Assembly (NCBI GenBank): GCA_030527385.1
Contig: JAUNAY010000058.1
Span: forward strand, 1 to 7,523
DNA from: Fusobacterium sp.
GTDB lineage: Bacteria > Fusobacteriota > Fusobacteriia > Fusobacteriales > Fusobacteriaceae
Length of the DNA: 7,523 bases
Reading direction: 5' to 3'
The notes beneath the pieces are model-generated. The model searched no databases, was not told the origin of the DNA, and saw nothing but the letters and a program-made list of their open reading frames with translations. The translations under genes were made by a program, and so were the position numbers. How positions within the stretch are numbered: the stretch's first letter is position 1; the number at the start of each line of letters is the position of its first letter. Below, piece by piece: positions 1 to 6,787 of the stretch.

Positions 1-1134
1 AGGAGAGATTATCTTCTTACAAAACTTTTATTAAATCACGAAATTATTTTAACTCACGAAAGTAAAACTTTAGATGTTACTAGAAGAACTTTAAACAATG
101 ATTTAATTGAAGTAAAAAAATTTTTAAAGGAATATCACCTTAATGTTATTGCTATTCCAGGTAAAGGAGTAAAAATTTCTGGAAAATCAGAAAGAATAAA
201 TGCGCTTCTTATCGCATTTTTCACTAAATTTCTTTCTGTTGGAGTAAATTTAAAAACTATTTTTAAAAATATTCTATTTTCTTTGGTAGAAGAGAAAAAA
301 CTTGAAGATATTTTATTAAAAACAAATATTTTTTTAGAGAAAATAGAAAAAAATCTACAATCTTTTAGCTTCTATGCTGTTATCTCTATTGTTATTTTAT
401 CTTTTACTTCTAAAGAAAACAAAAAATTTTTGTACAATATAGAAAATATTAACACTGAAGAGTATAAAAATATAAAAAACTTTTTCAAAAATGAATTAGA
501 TATTTTTCTTCCAGATGAATATATATATGTAATTATTGAAATTTTAAACAAAACTTATATTTCAAATTTTGAAATAAAATTAAAGCAAAATGCAATAAGT
601 TTTTTTGATGAATTGGATAAAACTATTTTTAAAGATTCAAAATTAGATTTAGAGTTAAAAGAGAAAATATTCTCCTTAATTAAAATCGCAGATTATAAAT
701 CTAGGCTTAATATAACAGAAAAAAACATCAAAGTTTCTGATCTACCAAAATATAACTTGGATATTTTTTATACTCTTCAAGAGTTATTACCTAAATATTT
801 TAGATCTTTTGAAATAGAAGATATTATTTTGCTTACTAGATTTATTCAAGCCGAAATTCAAGATCAAAATAAAAATAGGAAAAAAGTTGTTGTTATAGAT
901 AATACTTTAAATCAATTTGCTGGAAAAAGAATAGGTAATTTTTTAAAAAATATTTATGGTTTTGAAATAATAAATTATATTCCTTTATATAGGCTTAAAT
1001 ACTTCTTAACTCAAGAAAAAAATATAGATATGATAATCTCTTTAGTAAATCTTGATTTTGAAATTGAAAATATTCCTGTATATGAAATTGAGTTTAAAAA
1101 GTTTTGGAAAAATTTTAAACTTTTAGATGAATAA
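1..1134 (+). CDS. PRD-type (BglG/LicR/MtlR-like) transcriptional regulator, 5'-truncated by the window edge
   Basis: The frame is open from base 1 to the TAA at 1132-1134 and shows 377 residues; the true start lies upstream. Residues ~20-45 form a winged-helix/HTH recognition region (VTRRTLNNDL), followed by the IPGKGVKISG segment typical of LicR/MtlR/BglG-like PTS regulators. Residues ~105-190 and ~200-290 resemble two PRD domains (for example LDIFLPDEYIYVI in the first and LPKYFRSFEIEDIILLTRF in the second). Residues ~294-370 resemble a PTS EIIB-like fold, including IDMIISLVNLDFEIENIPV. Family members sense PTS phosphorylation through PRD histidines and sometimes an EIIB cysteine. Here no histidine occurs after window residue 46 and no cysteine is visible. 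The gene converges on the glp locus and shares its terminator, so it more likely controls genes upstream of the window. The family call is fairly secure; the regulated genes are unknown. Confidence 0.75.
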   Translation, partial: RRDYLLTKLLLNHEIILTHESKTLDVTRRTLNNDLIEVKKFLKEYHLNVIAIPGKGVKISGKSERINALLIAFFTKFLSVGVNLKTIFKNILFSLVEEKKLEDILLKTNIFLEKIEKNLQSFSFYAVISIVILSFTSKENKKFLYNIENINTEEYKNIKNFFKNELDIFLPDEYIYVIIEILNKTYISNFEIKLKQNAISFFDELDKTIFKDSKLDLELKEKIFSLIKIADYKSRLNITEKNIKVSDLPKYNLDIFYTLQELLPKYFRSFEIEDIILLTRFIQAEIQDQNKNRKKVVVIDNTLNQFAGKRIGNFLKNIYGFEIINYIPLYRLKYFLTQEKNIDMIISLVNLDFEIENIPVYEIEFKKFWKNFKLLDE

Positions 1135-1169
1135 AAAGGTGCTAGTTTTTAAACTAACACCTTTTGTTT
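1134..1169. terminator. Bidirectional intrinsic terminator between convergent genes
   Basis: AAAAGGTG at 1134-1141 pairs with CACCTTTT at 1158-1165, and TAGTT (1143-1147) pairs with AACTA (1152-1156) around a four-base loop; the only internal mismatch is C1142/A1157. The plus strand continues in TTTTGTTT after the stem. The minus strand ends in TTTTTATT. The hairpin starts at the stop codon of the plus-strand regulator and lies about 40 bases beyond the last glp-locus gene, so it can end transcription from both sides. Bases 1170-1207 are AT-rich with no other feature seen. Confidence 0.85.
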
Positions 1170-1207
1170 ATATAGAATATTTCATTTAATTAATATTAAA
1201 GTATTTT

Positions 1208-1552
1208 TTACATATCCCTAGTTACAACTACATCTACACCAGTATTAAGAACATTTTTTATTACAACATCTCCTCTTTTTACTGGTGAAACAAGCTCGAT
1301 ATCTTTTAGAAGTTCCATACATTTAAAATTTAATTCCTTTGGAATAGCATCGTTTGTTTTAACTGATACTCTGTTATGGATACCACCTTTAATTTTTACA
1401 GTAGAAGTTATTACTCTTTTTGGAGCTGTAAGTTCTTCTTTTCCATATTTTTCCCCTCTTGGACAAGTATTTCCAGTCACTTCAAGAGTTTCTGTATCAA
1501 CTGTAAGATGACACCCCATCGGACAAACTATACAAATCATATTTTTTTTCAT
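1208..1552 (-). CDS. DUF1667 four-cysteine protein, probable Fe-S accessory of the G3P dehydrogenase
   Basis: This 114-residue protein has the DUF1667 layout: an N-terminal cluster C7-x2-C10-x3-C14, then C30 in a CPRG motif, followed by a basic segment (APKRVITSTVKI) and a ~60-residue tail. Four closely spaced cysteines suggest an iron-sulfur or zinc site; which one cannot be told from sequence. It is the last gene of the locus. Its ATG overlaps the upstream stop by one base (TAATG) with an AGGTGGTG ribosome-binding stretch inside the upstream gene, which suggests translational coupling and fixed stoichiometry. DUF1667 genes commonly sit next to a GlpA-like and a second FAD oxidoreductase gene in anaerobes, as here. 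Inference: a small electron-transfer or assembly subunit of a three-protein glycerol-3-phosphate dehydrogenase. The family call is strong; the role is contextual. Confidence 0.82.
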   Translation of the reverse strand: MKKNMICIVCPMGCHLTVDTETLEVTGNTCPRGEKYGKEELTAPKRVITSTVKIKGGIHNRVSVKTNDAIPKELNFKCMELLKDIELVSPVKRGDVVIKNVLNTGVDVVVTRDM

Positions 1553-2811
1553 TATTTATCACCACCTGTTAGCTCAACAGTTAAGCTCTTACCTACCATA
1601 CTATCTAATATTTTTTTAGGAACCATTACTTTTTCCATTTCTCCTGGTGCTAAATGTTGCTTATTTAGACTCATTAGCACTTTTTCTTCATCTCTTATCT
1701 CTAATTTTACATTTTTATAGATATTATTTACTCTCATAAAAATCTCTAAAGCTTTATCAATATTTTCAGCTCTAAATTTTTGAGGAACTGTATATGTAAT
1801 TCCTCTTCCATTTATTATGTCTTTATACTCTCCATCTTTAACTTCATTTTTTATATATTTTGCTGCTGATGTTCCAGCTTTTCTAGCTTCAGCACTAACA
1901 AAATCCACAAGATCGTGTACGTGAACAACATTTCCACAAGCAAATATTCCATCTACACTTGTTTCCATCATTTCATTTACTATTAATCCATTTGTTCTTC
2001 TATCAATTTCAAGTCCTGTTTTTCTTGAAATATCATTTTCTGGAATTAATCCTACTGATAATAGAAGTGTATCACAATCATATTCTTTTTCAGTTCCAGG
2101 AATAGGTTTTCTATTTTCATCAACCTTTGCTATAACTACCTTTTCTAATCTCTCTTTTCCAACTACATCTACAACTGTATGACTTAAATATAGTGGTATA
2201 TTATAATCATCAAGACATTGAACTATATTTCTAGTAAGTCCCCCTGAAAAAGGCATAAGTTCAACAACAGCTTTTACCTCTGCTCCCTCAAGAGTAAGTC
2301 TTCTTGCCATAATAAGCCCTATATCCCCAGATCCAAGAATAAGAACTTTTTTACCTACCATATACCCTTCCATATTTATAAATCTTTGAGCAGCCCCAGC
2401 AGTAAATATTCCTGAAGGTCTATCTCCTGGAATTGATATAGCTCCTCTTGTTCTCTCTCTACAACCCATAGCAAGTATAACTGCTTTAGCCTCTATTACC
2501 ATATATCCATCTTTACTATTGATTGCGTGAATTTTTTTATCTTTAGTTAAGTCCAAGACCATTGTATCCAATTTATATTCTATATTCATTTCTAAAAGCT
2601 TTTCTATAAATCTTTGAGCATACTCTGGTCCAGTTAACTCCTCTTTAAACTCGTGAAGTCCAAATCCATTGTGAATACATTGCTGTAAAATTCCACCTAA
2701 CTCTTTATCTCTTTCTATTACTAATATACTTTCTATTCCATTTTTTTTAGCTTCAATAGCTGCTGCAAGTCCTCCAGGACCTCCTCCAATAACTACTAAA
2801 TCATATTTCAT
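1552..2811 (-). CDS. FAD-dependent pyridine-nucleotide-disulfide-type oxidoreductase of the glp locus
   Basis: The 419-residue flavoprotein has an N-terminal FAD Rossmann motif (GGGPGG, residues 9-14, with acidic E33 ending strand 2), a second dinucleotide fold (GSGDIG, 160-165) expected to bind NAD(P), and the second FAD contact GIFACGN at 288-294. A conserved-looking AMGCRER segment lies at 114-120 and QQCIHNGFG at 43-51. Residues ~335-419 form a separate C-terminal domain. There is no CxxxxC redox-active disulfide of the lipoamide dehydrogenase type. The start is supported by AGGAGG eight bases upstream, which overlaps the stop codon of the preceding glpA-like gene. Inference: it takes electrons from the GlpA-like subunit, probably linking glycerol-3-phosphate oxidation to NAD(P) or another carrier. 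It occupies the position of glpB in E. coli glpABC but is a different type of protein, so no symbol is given. Confidence 0.85.
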   Translation of the reverse strand: MKYDLVVIGGGPGGLAAAIEAKKNGIESILVIERDKELGGILQQCIHNGFGLHEFKEELTGPEYAQRFIEKLLEMNIEYKLDTMVLDLTKDKKIHAINSKDGYMVIEAKAVILAMGCRERTRGAISIPGDRPSGIFTAGAAQRFINMEGYMVGKKVLILGSGDIGLIMARRLTLEGAEVKAVVELMPFSGGLTRNIVQCLDDYNIPLYLSHTVVDVVGKERLEKVVIAKVDENRKPIPGTEKEYDCDTLLLSVGLIPENDISRKTGLEIDRRTNGLIVNEMMETSVDGIFACGNVVHVHDLVDFVSAEARKAGTSAAKYIKNEVKDGEYKDIINGRGITYTVPQKFRAENIDKALEIFMRVNNIYKNVKLEIRDEEKVLMSLNKQHLAPGEMEKVMVPKKILDSMVGKSLTVELTGGDK

Positions 2812-2819
2812 AGTTGATT

Positions 2820-2825
2820 CCTCCT
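2820..2825 (-). promoter_or_regulatory. Ribosome-binding site overlapping the glpA-like stop codon
   Basis: On the minus strand AGGAGG begins inside the TAG stop of the glpA-like gene and lies eight bases before the ATG of the next flavoprotein. Terminating ribosomes would sit directly on the next initiation site, so the two flavoprotein genes are probably translationally coupled. Confidence 0.7.
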
Positions 2826-4254
2826 ACTTTTTAGTTTCTCCAGTTAGAATATAAGCTCCTTTTTTATCTAAAACAATTTCATCTAATTTTTTATTTAATT
2901 CTCTAGCTAAGATCTCTTGAACTCTTGGTCCACAGAAACCACCTTGGCATCTTCCCATACCAGGTCTACATCTCTTCTTAACACCATCTACTGTTCTAGC
3001 TCCTAAAGTTCTATGAATAACATCTACTATTTCTCCCTCTGTGATACTTTCACATCTACATATTATTCTTCCATATCTAGGATCTTTTGCTATAACTTCA
3101 GCTTTTTCTTCTGGAGTTAAATCCATAAAGTGAATTTGAGGTTTATTCTTTTTAAATTCAGCTTTCTTAGTAGGATTTCCTAATTTTTCAACTACCATTT
3201 TTGCTACATCTACACCAATAGCTGGAGCTGATGTAAGTCCAGGAGATTTTGTTCCAGCAATATTAAAGAATCCCTTAGCATCTTCTGCCTCTCCTATAAT
3301 AAAGTCTCCTGTATCTGATTCTGCTCTAAGTCCTGCAAAGTTTCTTATATTATCTCTAAAGTTTATAGTTGGTACACTCTTTAGTGCTTGAGTTTTTATT
3401 AAATCCATTTCATTTATTGTATTTCCAACATCATCTTTGCTTTCAACATCTGTTGCAGTAGGTCCAGCTATTAAGTTTCCGTGAACAGTACGAGCAACTA
3501 AAATTCCTTTTCCCATTTTGCTTGGACATTGGAAAATAACACTATTTACTAAAGCACCTTGTACTTTATCTAGTAAGAAATATTCCCCTTTTCTTGGAAT
3601 AATATTAAAATGTTTCTTACTTACCATATCATTTATTTGATCAGCATAAACACCAGCAGCGTTTATAACTGTTTTTGTCAAAATCTCTTCTTTTTCTGTT
3701 ATAACTTTATATCCATTTTCAACTTTTTGTATATCTACTACTTTACTATTTAATCTTACTTCTACACCATTTTCTACAGCATTTTCAAGCATTTTTATTA
3801 CAAATTCCCAAGGTCCAACTATTCCTGCTGTCCCTGCATAAAGTCCAGCTACAATATTTGGATTCAAATTAGGCTCTCTTTTTAAGATCTCTGCTCCCTC
3901 AAGGATTTCAAGTTCTGGAACTCCATTTTTTATTCCTCTTTCATATAGTTGTTCAATATGTGGTCTTTCCTCTTCTGAAAAAGCAAGTACATATGATCCA
4001 CATCTTTTAAAAGGTGCTCCAATCTCCTTACACAAATCTTCAAACATAGCATTTCCAAGCACATTATATTTAGCCATTAATGTACCATTAGCTGCATCAT
4101 ATCCAGCGTGTATAATAGCTGAGTTTGCTTTACTTGTTCCATTAGATACATCATTTTCTTTGTCCAATACAACCACATTCAAATCGTATCTTGATAGTTC
4201 ACGAGCAACACAAGCTCCCATTATTCCAGTTCCTATCACTACAACATCTACCAT
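2824..4254 (-). CDS. glpA: GlpA-like anaerobic glycerol-3-phosphate dehydrogenase (FAD / BFD-type [2Fe-2S])
   Basis: Residues 1-~360 are a DAO-type FAD domain: GTGIMG at 8-13, D31 at the end of the second strand, and the NSAIIHAGYD segment (44-53) typical of GlpA/GlpD/LhgO-like dehydrogenases. A C-terminal BFD-like [2Fe-2S] domain (~395-455) carries C399-x-C401 and GMGRCQGGFC with C436 and C441; C429 is an additional nearby cysteine. This domain order matches E. coli GlpA, which oxidises sn-glycerol-3-phosphate to dihydroxyacetone phosphate. The 476-residue length differs from E. coli GlpA (~540). AGGAGG five bases before the ATG supports the start. The two downstream genes probably encode partner subunits. 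No glpC-like gene is present, so the membrane/quinone link of GlpABC is not seen here. A related 2-hydroxyacid oxidase is the alternative, but glpF-glpK upstream make the glycerol role much more likely. It is preceded by its own promoter and attenuator. Confidence 0.88.
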   Translation of the reverse strand: MVDVVVIGTGIMGACVARELSRYDLNVVVLDKENDVSNGTSKANSAIIHAGYDAANGTLMAKYNVLGNAMFEDLCKEIGAPFKRCGSYVLAFSEEERPHIEQLYERGIKNGVPELEILEGAEILKREPNLNPNIVAGLYAGTAGIVGPWEFVIKMLENAVENGVEVRLNSKVVDIQKVENGYKVITEKEEILTKTVINAAGVYADQINDMVSKKHFNIIPRKGEYFLLDKVQGALVNSVIFQCPSKMGKGILVARTVHGNLIAGPTATDVESKDDVGNTINEMDLIKTQALKSVPTINFRDNIRNFAGLRAESDTGDFIIGEAEDAKGFFNIAGTKSPGLTSAPAIGVDVAKMVVEKLGNPTKKAEFKKNKPQIHFMDLTPEEKAEVIAKDPRYGRIICRCESITEGEIVDVIHRTLGARTVDGVKKRCRPGMGRCQGGFCGPRVQEILARELNKKLDEIVLDKKGAYILTGETKK

Positions 4255-4270
4255 CTTATCCTCCTGTTAT

Positions 4271-4324
4271 AAAAAAAGGTCAAGCAAACAGAGAGAACTT
4301 AATTTCTCTCTTAATTGCTTGACC
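4271..4324 (-). terminator. Intrinsic terminator (attenuator) in the glpA leader
   Basis: Read on the minus strand, GGTCAAGCAA (4324-4315) pairs perfectly with TTGCTTGACC (4287-4278). Inside it AGAGAGAA pairs with TTCTCTCT, giving a long two-part stem. Seven T follow (4277-4271), then AGGAGG and the glpA ATG. The plus strand has no T-run after the stem, so it works only toward glpA. It lies downstream of the local promoter and directly before the gene, which is the position of a leader attenuator. It would also stop read-through from glpFK. Confidence 0.85.
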
Positions 4325-4343
4325 CACATCATCTCTAGTCAAA
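4318..4343 (-). promoter_or_regulatory. Candidate GlpP-responsive antiterminator hairpin, glpA leader
   Basis: On the minus strand TTGAC (4342-4338) can pair with GTCAA (4323-4319), extendable by one U-G pair, around a 14-base loop containing GAGATGA (4335-4329). The 3' arm GTCAA belongs to the 5' arm of the terminator GGTCAAGCAA, so this fold and the terminator exclude each other. The same heptamer and geometry recur before glpF. GlpP of Bacillus subtilis is known to antiterminate glp leaders in the presence of glycerol-3-phosphate; assigning this element as its target is inference. Confidence 0.55.
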
Positions 4344-4356
4344 TATTTTTTTCTTT

Positions 4357-4385
4357 ATTATCTCTCAACTTTAGGAATTTGTCAA
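4357..4385 (-). promoter_or_regulatory. Sigma-70-type promoter for the glpA-led unit
   Basis: On the minus strand TTGACA (4385-4380) is a perfect -35 box, followed after exactly 17 bases by GATAAT (4362-4357), five of six to consensus. Transcription would start near 4350 and give a leader of about 95 bases with the GAGATGA hairpin and the terminator. The promoter begins only about 23 bases after the glpK stop codon. Confidence 0.75.
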
Positions 4386-4407
4386 GCCCTTTATATTTTA
4401 TTATATA

Positions 4408-5916
4408 TTAAGCGTCCTCTTCTTCCCATTTCATAGCTCTTTCTACAGCCTTTTTCCAACCTTTGTATTTTTTAGCTCTTACTTCATCAGCCATTTCACA
4501 TTTGAACTCTCTATCTAAGATCCATTGTTTTTTAATCTCTTCTTTAGATTCCCAGAATCCTACTGCTAATCCTGCTAGATATGCAGCTCCTAATGCTGTT
4601 GTTTCAAGAATTACTGGTCTTCTTACAGTTGTTCCTAAAATATCAGCTTGGAATTCCATCAAGAAGTTGTTTGCAGCAGCTCCACCGTCAACCTTAAGTC
4701 CTGTTAATTTAATTCCAGAGTCCTCTTGCATAGCTTCAAGTACATCTCTTGTTTGATAAGCTATTGATTCTAATGTAGCTCTTATAATATGATTTTTGTT
4801 AGCTCCACGAGTTAATCCAACAATTGCTCCTCTTGCATACATATCCCAATATGGTGCTCCAAGTCCAACAAATGCAGGTACTACATAAACTCCAGCACTA
4901 TCTTTTACTTTTCTAGCAAAATATTCTGTATCACTTGATTCATTTACAAGTTTTAATTCATCTCTTAACCATTGAACACTTGCTCCACCTATAAAGATAC
5001 TTCCCTCAAGAGCATACTCAACTTTTCCATTAAGTCCAATAGCTATTGTTGTAACAAGTCCATTTTGACTGTGAATCATCTTATCACCAGTATTCATAAG
5101 TAAGAAGCAACCAGTTCCATAAGTATTTTTAGATTCTCCTTTTTCGAAACAAGCTTGTCCAAATAATGCTGATTGTTGGTCTCCTGCTACCCCAGCAATA
5201 GGTATTCTGTGTCCTCCTACTCCTCCAAGGTTAGCATATCCAAATGTTCCACTGCTATCTTTTACAACTGGAAGCATTGATTCTGGTATTCCTAATATAT
5301 CAAGAAGTTTTTTATCCCATTTTAGCTCTTTTATATTATAAATCATTGTTCTTGACGCATTTGTATAGTCAGTAGCGTGAACTTTTCCATTTGTTAATTT
5401 CCAAATCAACCAAGTATCTACTGTTCCAAATAGTAAATCTCCTCTTTCAGCTTTTTCTCTAGCTCCCTCTACATTATCAAGTATCCATTTAATTTTTGTT
5501 CCAGAGAAATAAGCATCTAGCACAAGTCCTGTATTTTCTTTAATATACTCTTCTAAACCATCTATTTTTCTTAATTCATCACAAATTTTTGCTGTTCTTC
5601 TACATTGCCACACTATTGCGTTATAAACAGGTTTTCCAGTATGTTTATCCCAAACTATTGTAGTTTCTCTTTGGTTAGTTATACCTATTCCAATGATGTC
5701 GTGTTGTGATATTCCCTCTTTAGCTATTACTTCTGCAAGAGTTCCACTTTGGCTTGACCAAATTTCCATAGGATCGTGTTCTACCCAACCCTCTTTTGGA
5801 TATATTTGTGTAAACTCTTTTTGAGCAACTCCAACTATCTTTTGATCACTATCAAATATCACTGCTCTTGAACTTGTTGTTCCTTGATCTAAAGCTACAA
5901 TATACTTCTTGTTCAT
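4408..5916 (-). CDS. glpK: Glycerol kinase
   Basis: This full-length 502-residue FGGY kinase phosphorylates glycerol to sn-glycerol-3-phosphate with ATP in the cytoplasm. Visible hallmarks are DQGTTSSR (10-17), glycerol-contact residues R83/E84 in NQRET, W103, Y136 and catalytic D246 in GDQQ, plus FGGY signatures at ~136-148 and 363-383. The loop GGVGGHRIP (231-239) resembles the E. coli fructose-1,6-bisphosphate loop GGKGGTRIP. The histidine that HPr phosphorylates in Enterococcus/Bacillus enzymes (HFxG before VPIAG) is not at its position. Near the C-terminus the E. coli EIIA-Glc contact segment PGIETTERN is replaced by CEMADEVRA. AGGAGG seven to eight bases before the ATG supports the start. 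The gene lies 85 bases after glpF, with no terminator seen between them, so glpFK is probably one transcript. Confidence 0.97.
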   Translation of the reverse strand: MNKKYIVALDQGTTSSRAVIFDSDQKIVGVAQKEFTQIYPKEGWVEHDPMEIWSSQSGTLAEVIAKEGISQHDIIGIGITNQRETTIVWDKHTGKPVYNAIVWQCRRTAKICDELRKIDGLEEYIKENTGLVLDAYFSGTKIKWILDNVEGAREKAERGDLLFGTVDTWLIWKLTNGKVHATDYTNASRTMIYNIKELKWDKKLLDILGIPESMLPVVKDSSGTFGYANLGGVGGHRIPIAGVAGDQQSALFGQACFEKGESKNTYGTGCFLLMNTGDKMIHSQNGLVTTIAIGLNGKVEYALEGSIFIGGASVQWLRDELKLVNESSDTEYFARKVKDSAGVYVVPAFVGLGAPYWDMYARGAIVGLTRGANKNHIIRATLESIAYQTRDVLEAMQEDSGIKLTGLKVDGGAAANNFLMEFQADILGTTVRRPVILETTALGAAYLAGLAVGFWESKEEIKKQWILDREFKCEMADEVRAKKYKGWKKAVERAMKWEEEDA

Positions 5917-5961
5917 ATAATAACCCTCCTAATTTGTGAATCAGATAATAAGTTTATTCTA

Positions 5962-6001
5962 TCCCTAAAATGATGTTTTTAACCCTAAATTATTGTTTTT
6001 A
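5962..6001. repeat. Two-copy 20-bp tandem repeat between glpF and glpK
   Basis: On the minus strand the unit at 6001-5982 starts TAAAAACA and ends ATTTAGGGT; the unit at 5981-5962 starts TAAAAACA and ends TTTTAGGGA. They match at 16 of 20 positions and abut directly. They lie immediately after the glpF stop codon and about 30 bases before the glpK ribosome-binding site. No inverted symmetry, terminator or promoter boxes were seen. A protein-binding direct repeat is possible, but it may be a chance slippage product. Confidence 0.5.
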
Positions 6002-6733
6002 TTAAATACAAGCTGCTACAAAAGCATCAAATATTACAGCCCCTAATATTGCTCCAATGATAGGTCCTACAACTGGAACCCAAGCATATCCCCAGTTTGA
6101 TCCACCTTTTCCTTTAATTGGAAGAATAGCGTGTGCAATTCTTGGTCCTAAGTCTCTAGCTGGGTTGATAGCAAATCCAGTTGCTCCTCCAACTGCTACT
6201 CCAATTACAAATATAAGTAATCCTACTAAGAAAGCTCCCATTCCTGCTCCTACTCCATTTGCACTATATCCAGTTGCTAATATTCCAAGCACAAGAATAG
6301 CTGTTCCAATAATTTCTGTTACAACGTTCCAAGGTTTGTTGTCAATAGCTGGTCCAGTAGCAAATACACCTAATTTTGTTCCTGCTTCTGGCTCATCGTC
6401 CATAAGGTCTTTATTTGCTAAGTATGCTAATGTCGCTCCAAATATTCCACCTAACATTTGTGCAATTATATATCCTGGAAGTAATGCTGGATCTAATCTT
6501 CCAGTCATAGCAAATGCTATTGAAAGTGCTGGATTTAGATGTGCTCCACTTACCCAACCAGTAAGATATGCTGACATTGTTACTGCCATACCCCAACCTA
6601 GACAAGTGCAGATCCAACCTCCACCTTTAGCAAAACTTTTTCTTAAACTAAGAGTCATATTGATTCCGTTTCCTAATAATAGTAGAAGTGTTGTTCCTAC
6701 AAATTCCGCTAAATACATTGAACTTGGTGCCAT
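6002..6733 (-). CDS. glpF: Glycerol uptake facilitator (aquaglyceroporin)
   Basis: This 243-residue MIP-family channel carries glycerol across the inner membrane by facilitated diffusion. It has the two half-helix motifs NPA at 67-69 (GAHLNPALS) and NPAR at 190-193 (FAINPARDLGPR). The aspartate after the second motif (D194) marks the glycerol-conducting branch rather than strict aquaporins. Likely selectivity-filter residues matching E. coli GlpF W48, F200 and R206 are W47, F187 and R193. Six hydrophobic segments are visible, and the ~30-residue loop between residues 106 and 136 is rich in acidic residues and glycine. AAGGAGG seven bases before the ATG at 6733 supports this start; M6 is a less likely alternative. 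It heads the glpFK unit behind a promoter and attenuator. The plus-strand open frame opposite it is a shadow. Confidence 0.96.
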   Translation of the reverse strand: MAPSSMYLAEFVGTTLLLLLGNGINMTLSLRKSFAKGGGWICTCLGWGMAVTMSAYLTGWVSGAHLNPALSIAFAMTGRLDPALLPGYIIAQMLGGIFGATLAYLANKDLMDDEPEAGTKLGVFATGPAIDNKPWNVVTEIIGTAILVLGILATGYSANGVGAGMGAFLVGLLIFVIGVAVGGATGFAINPARDLGPRIAHAILPIKGKGGSNWGYAWVPVVGPIIGAILGAVIFDAFVAACI

Positions 6734-6787
6734 AAAAAATCCTCCTTGTAATTTAGAAATTCTTTTGTTGTATAGTTTTCTTGGAAT

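Noticed and set aside
283..1134. Separate gene starting at TTG 283
   Set aside because: The same frame is open to base 1 and its upstream part encodes the HTH domain of the same regulator; the TTG is an internal leucine codon.
1170..1207. Possible promoter or small RNA in the convergent gap
   Set aside because: Only AT-rich sequence with short symmetric runs (TTTAATTAATATTAAA); no paired promoter boxes or U-tract beyond the terminator already called.
1376..1720. Plus-strand frame overlapping DUF1667 and the flavoprotein gene
   Set aside because: It lies opposite two well-supported genes, is serine/phenylalanine-rich low-complexity and has no family resemblance.
4160..4411. Plus-strand small frame across the glpA start and leader
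   Set aside because: It overlaps antisense to the glpA N-terminus, promoter and attenuator and shows no ribosome-binding site or recognisable motif.
6411..6617. Minus-strand small frame inside glpF in another frame
   Set aside because: It is an out-of-frame shadow within glpF with no recognisable protein features.
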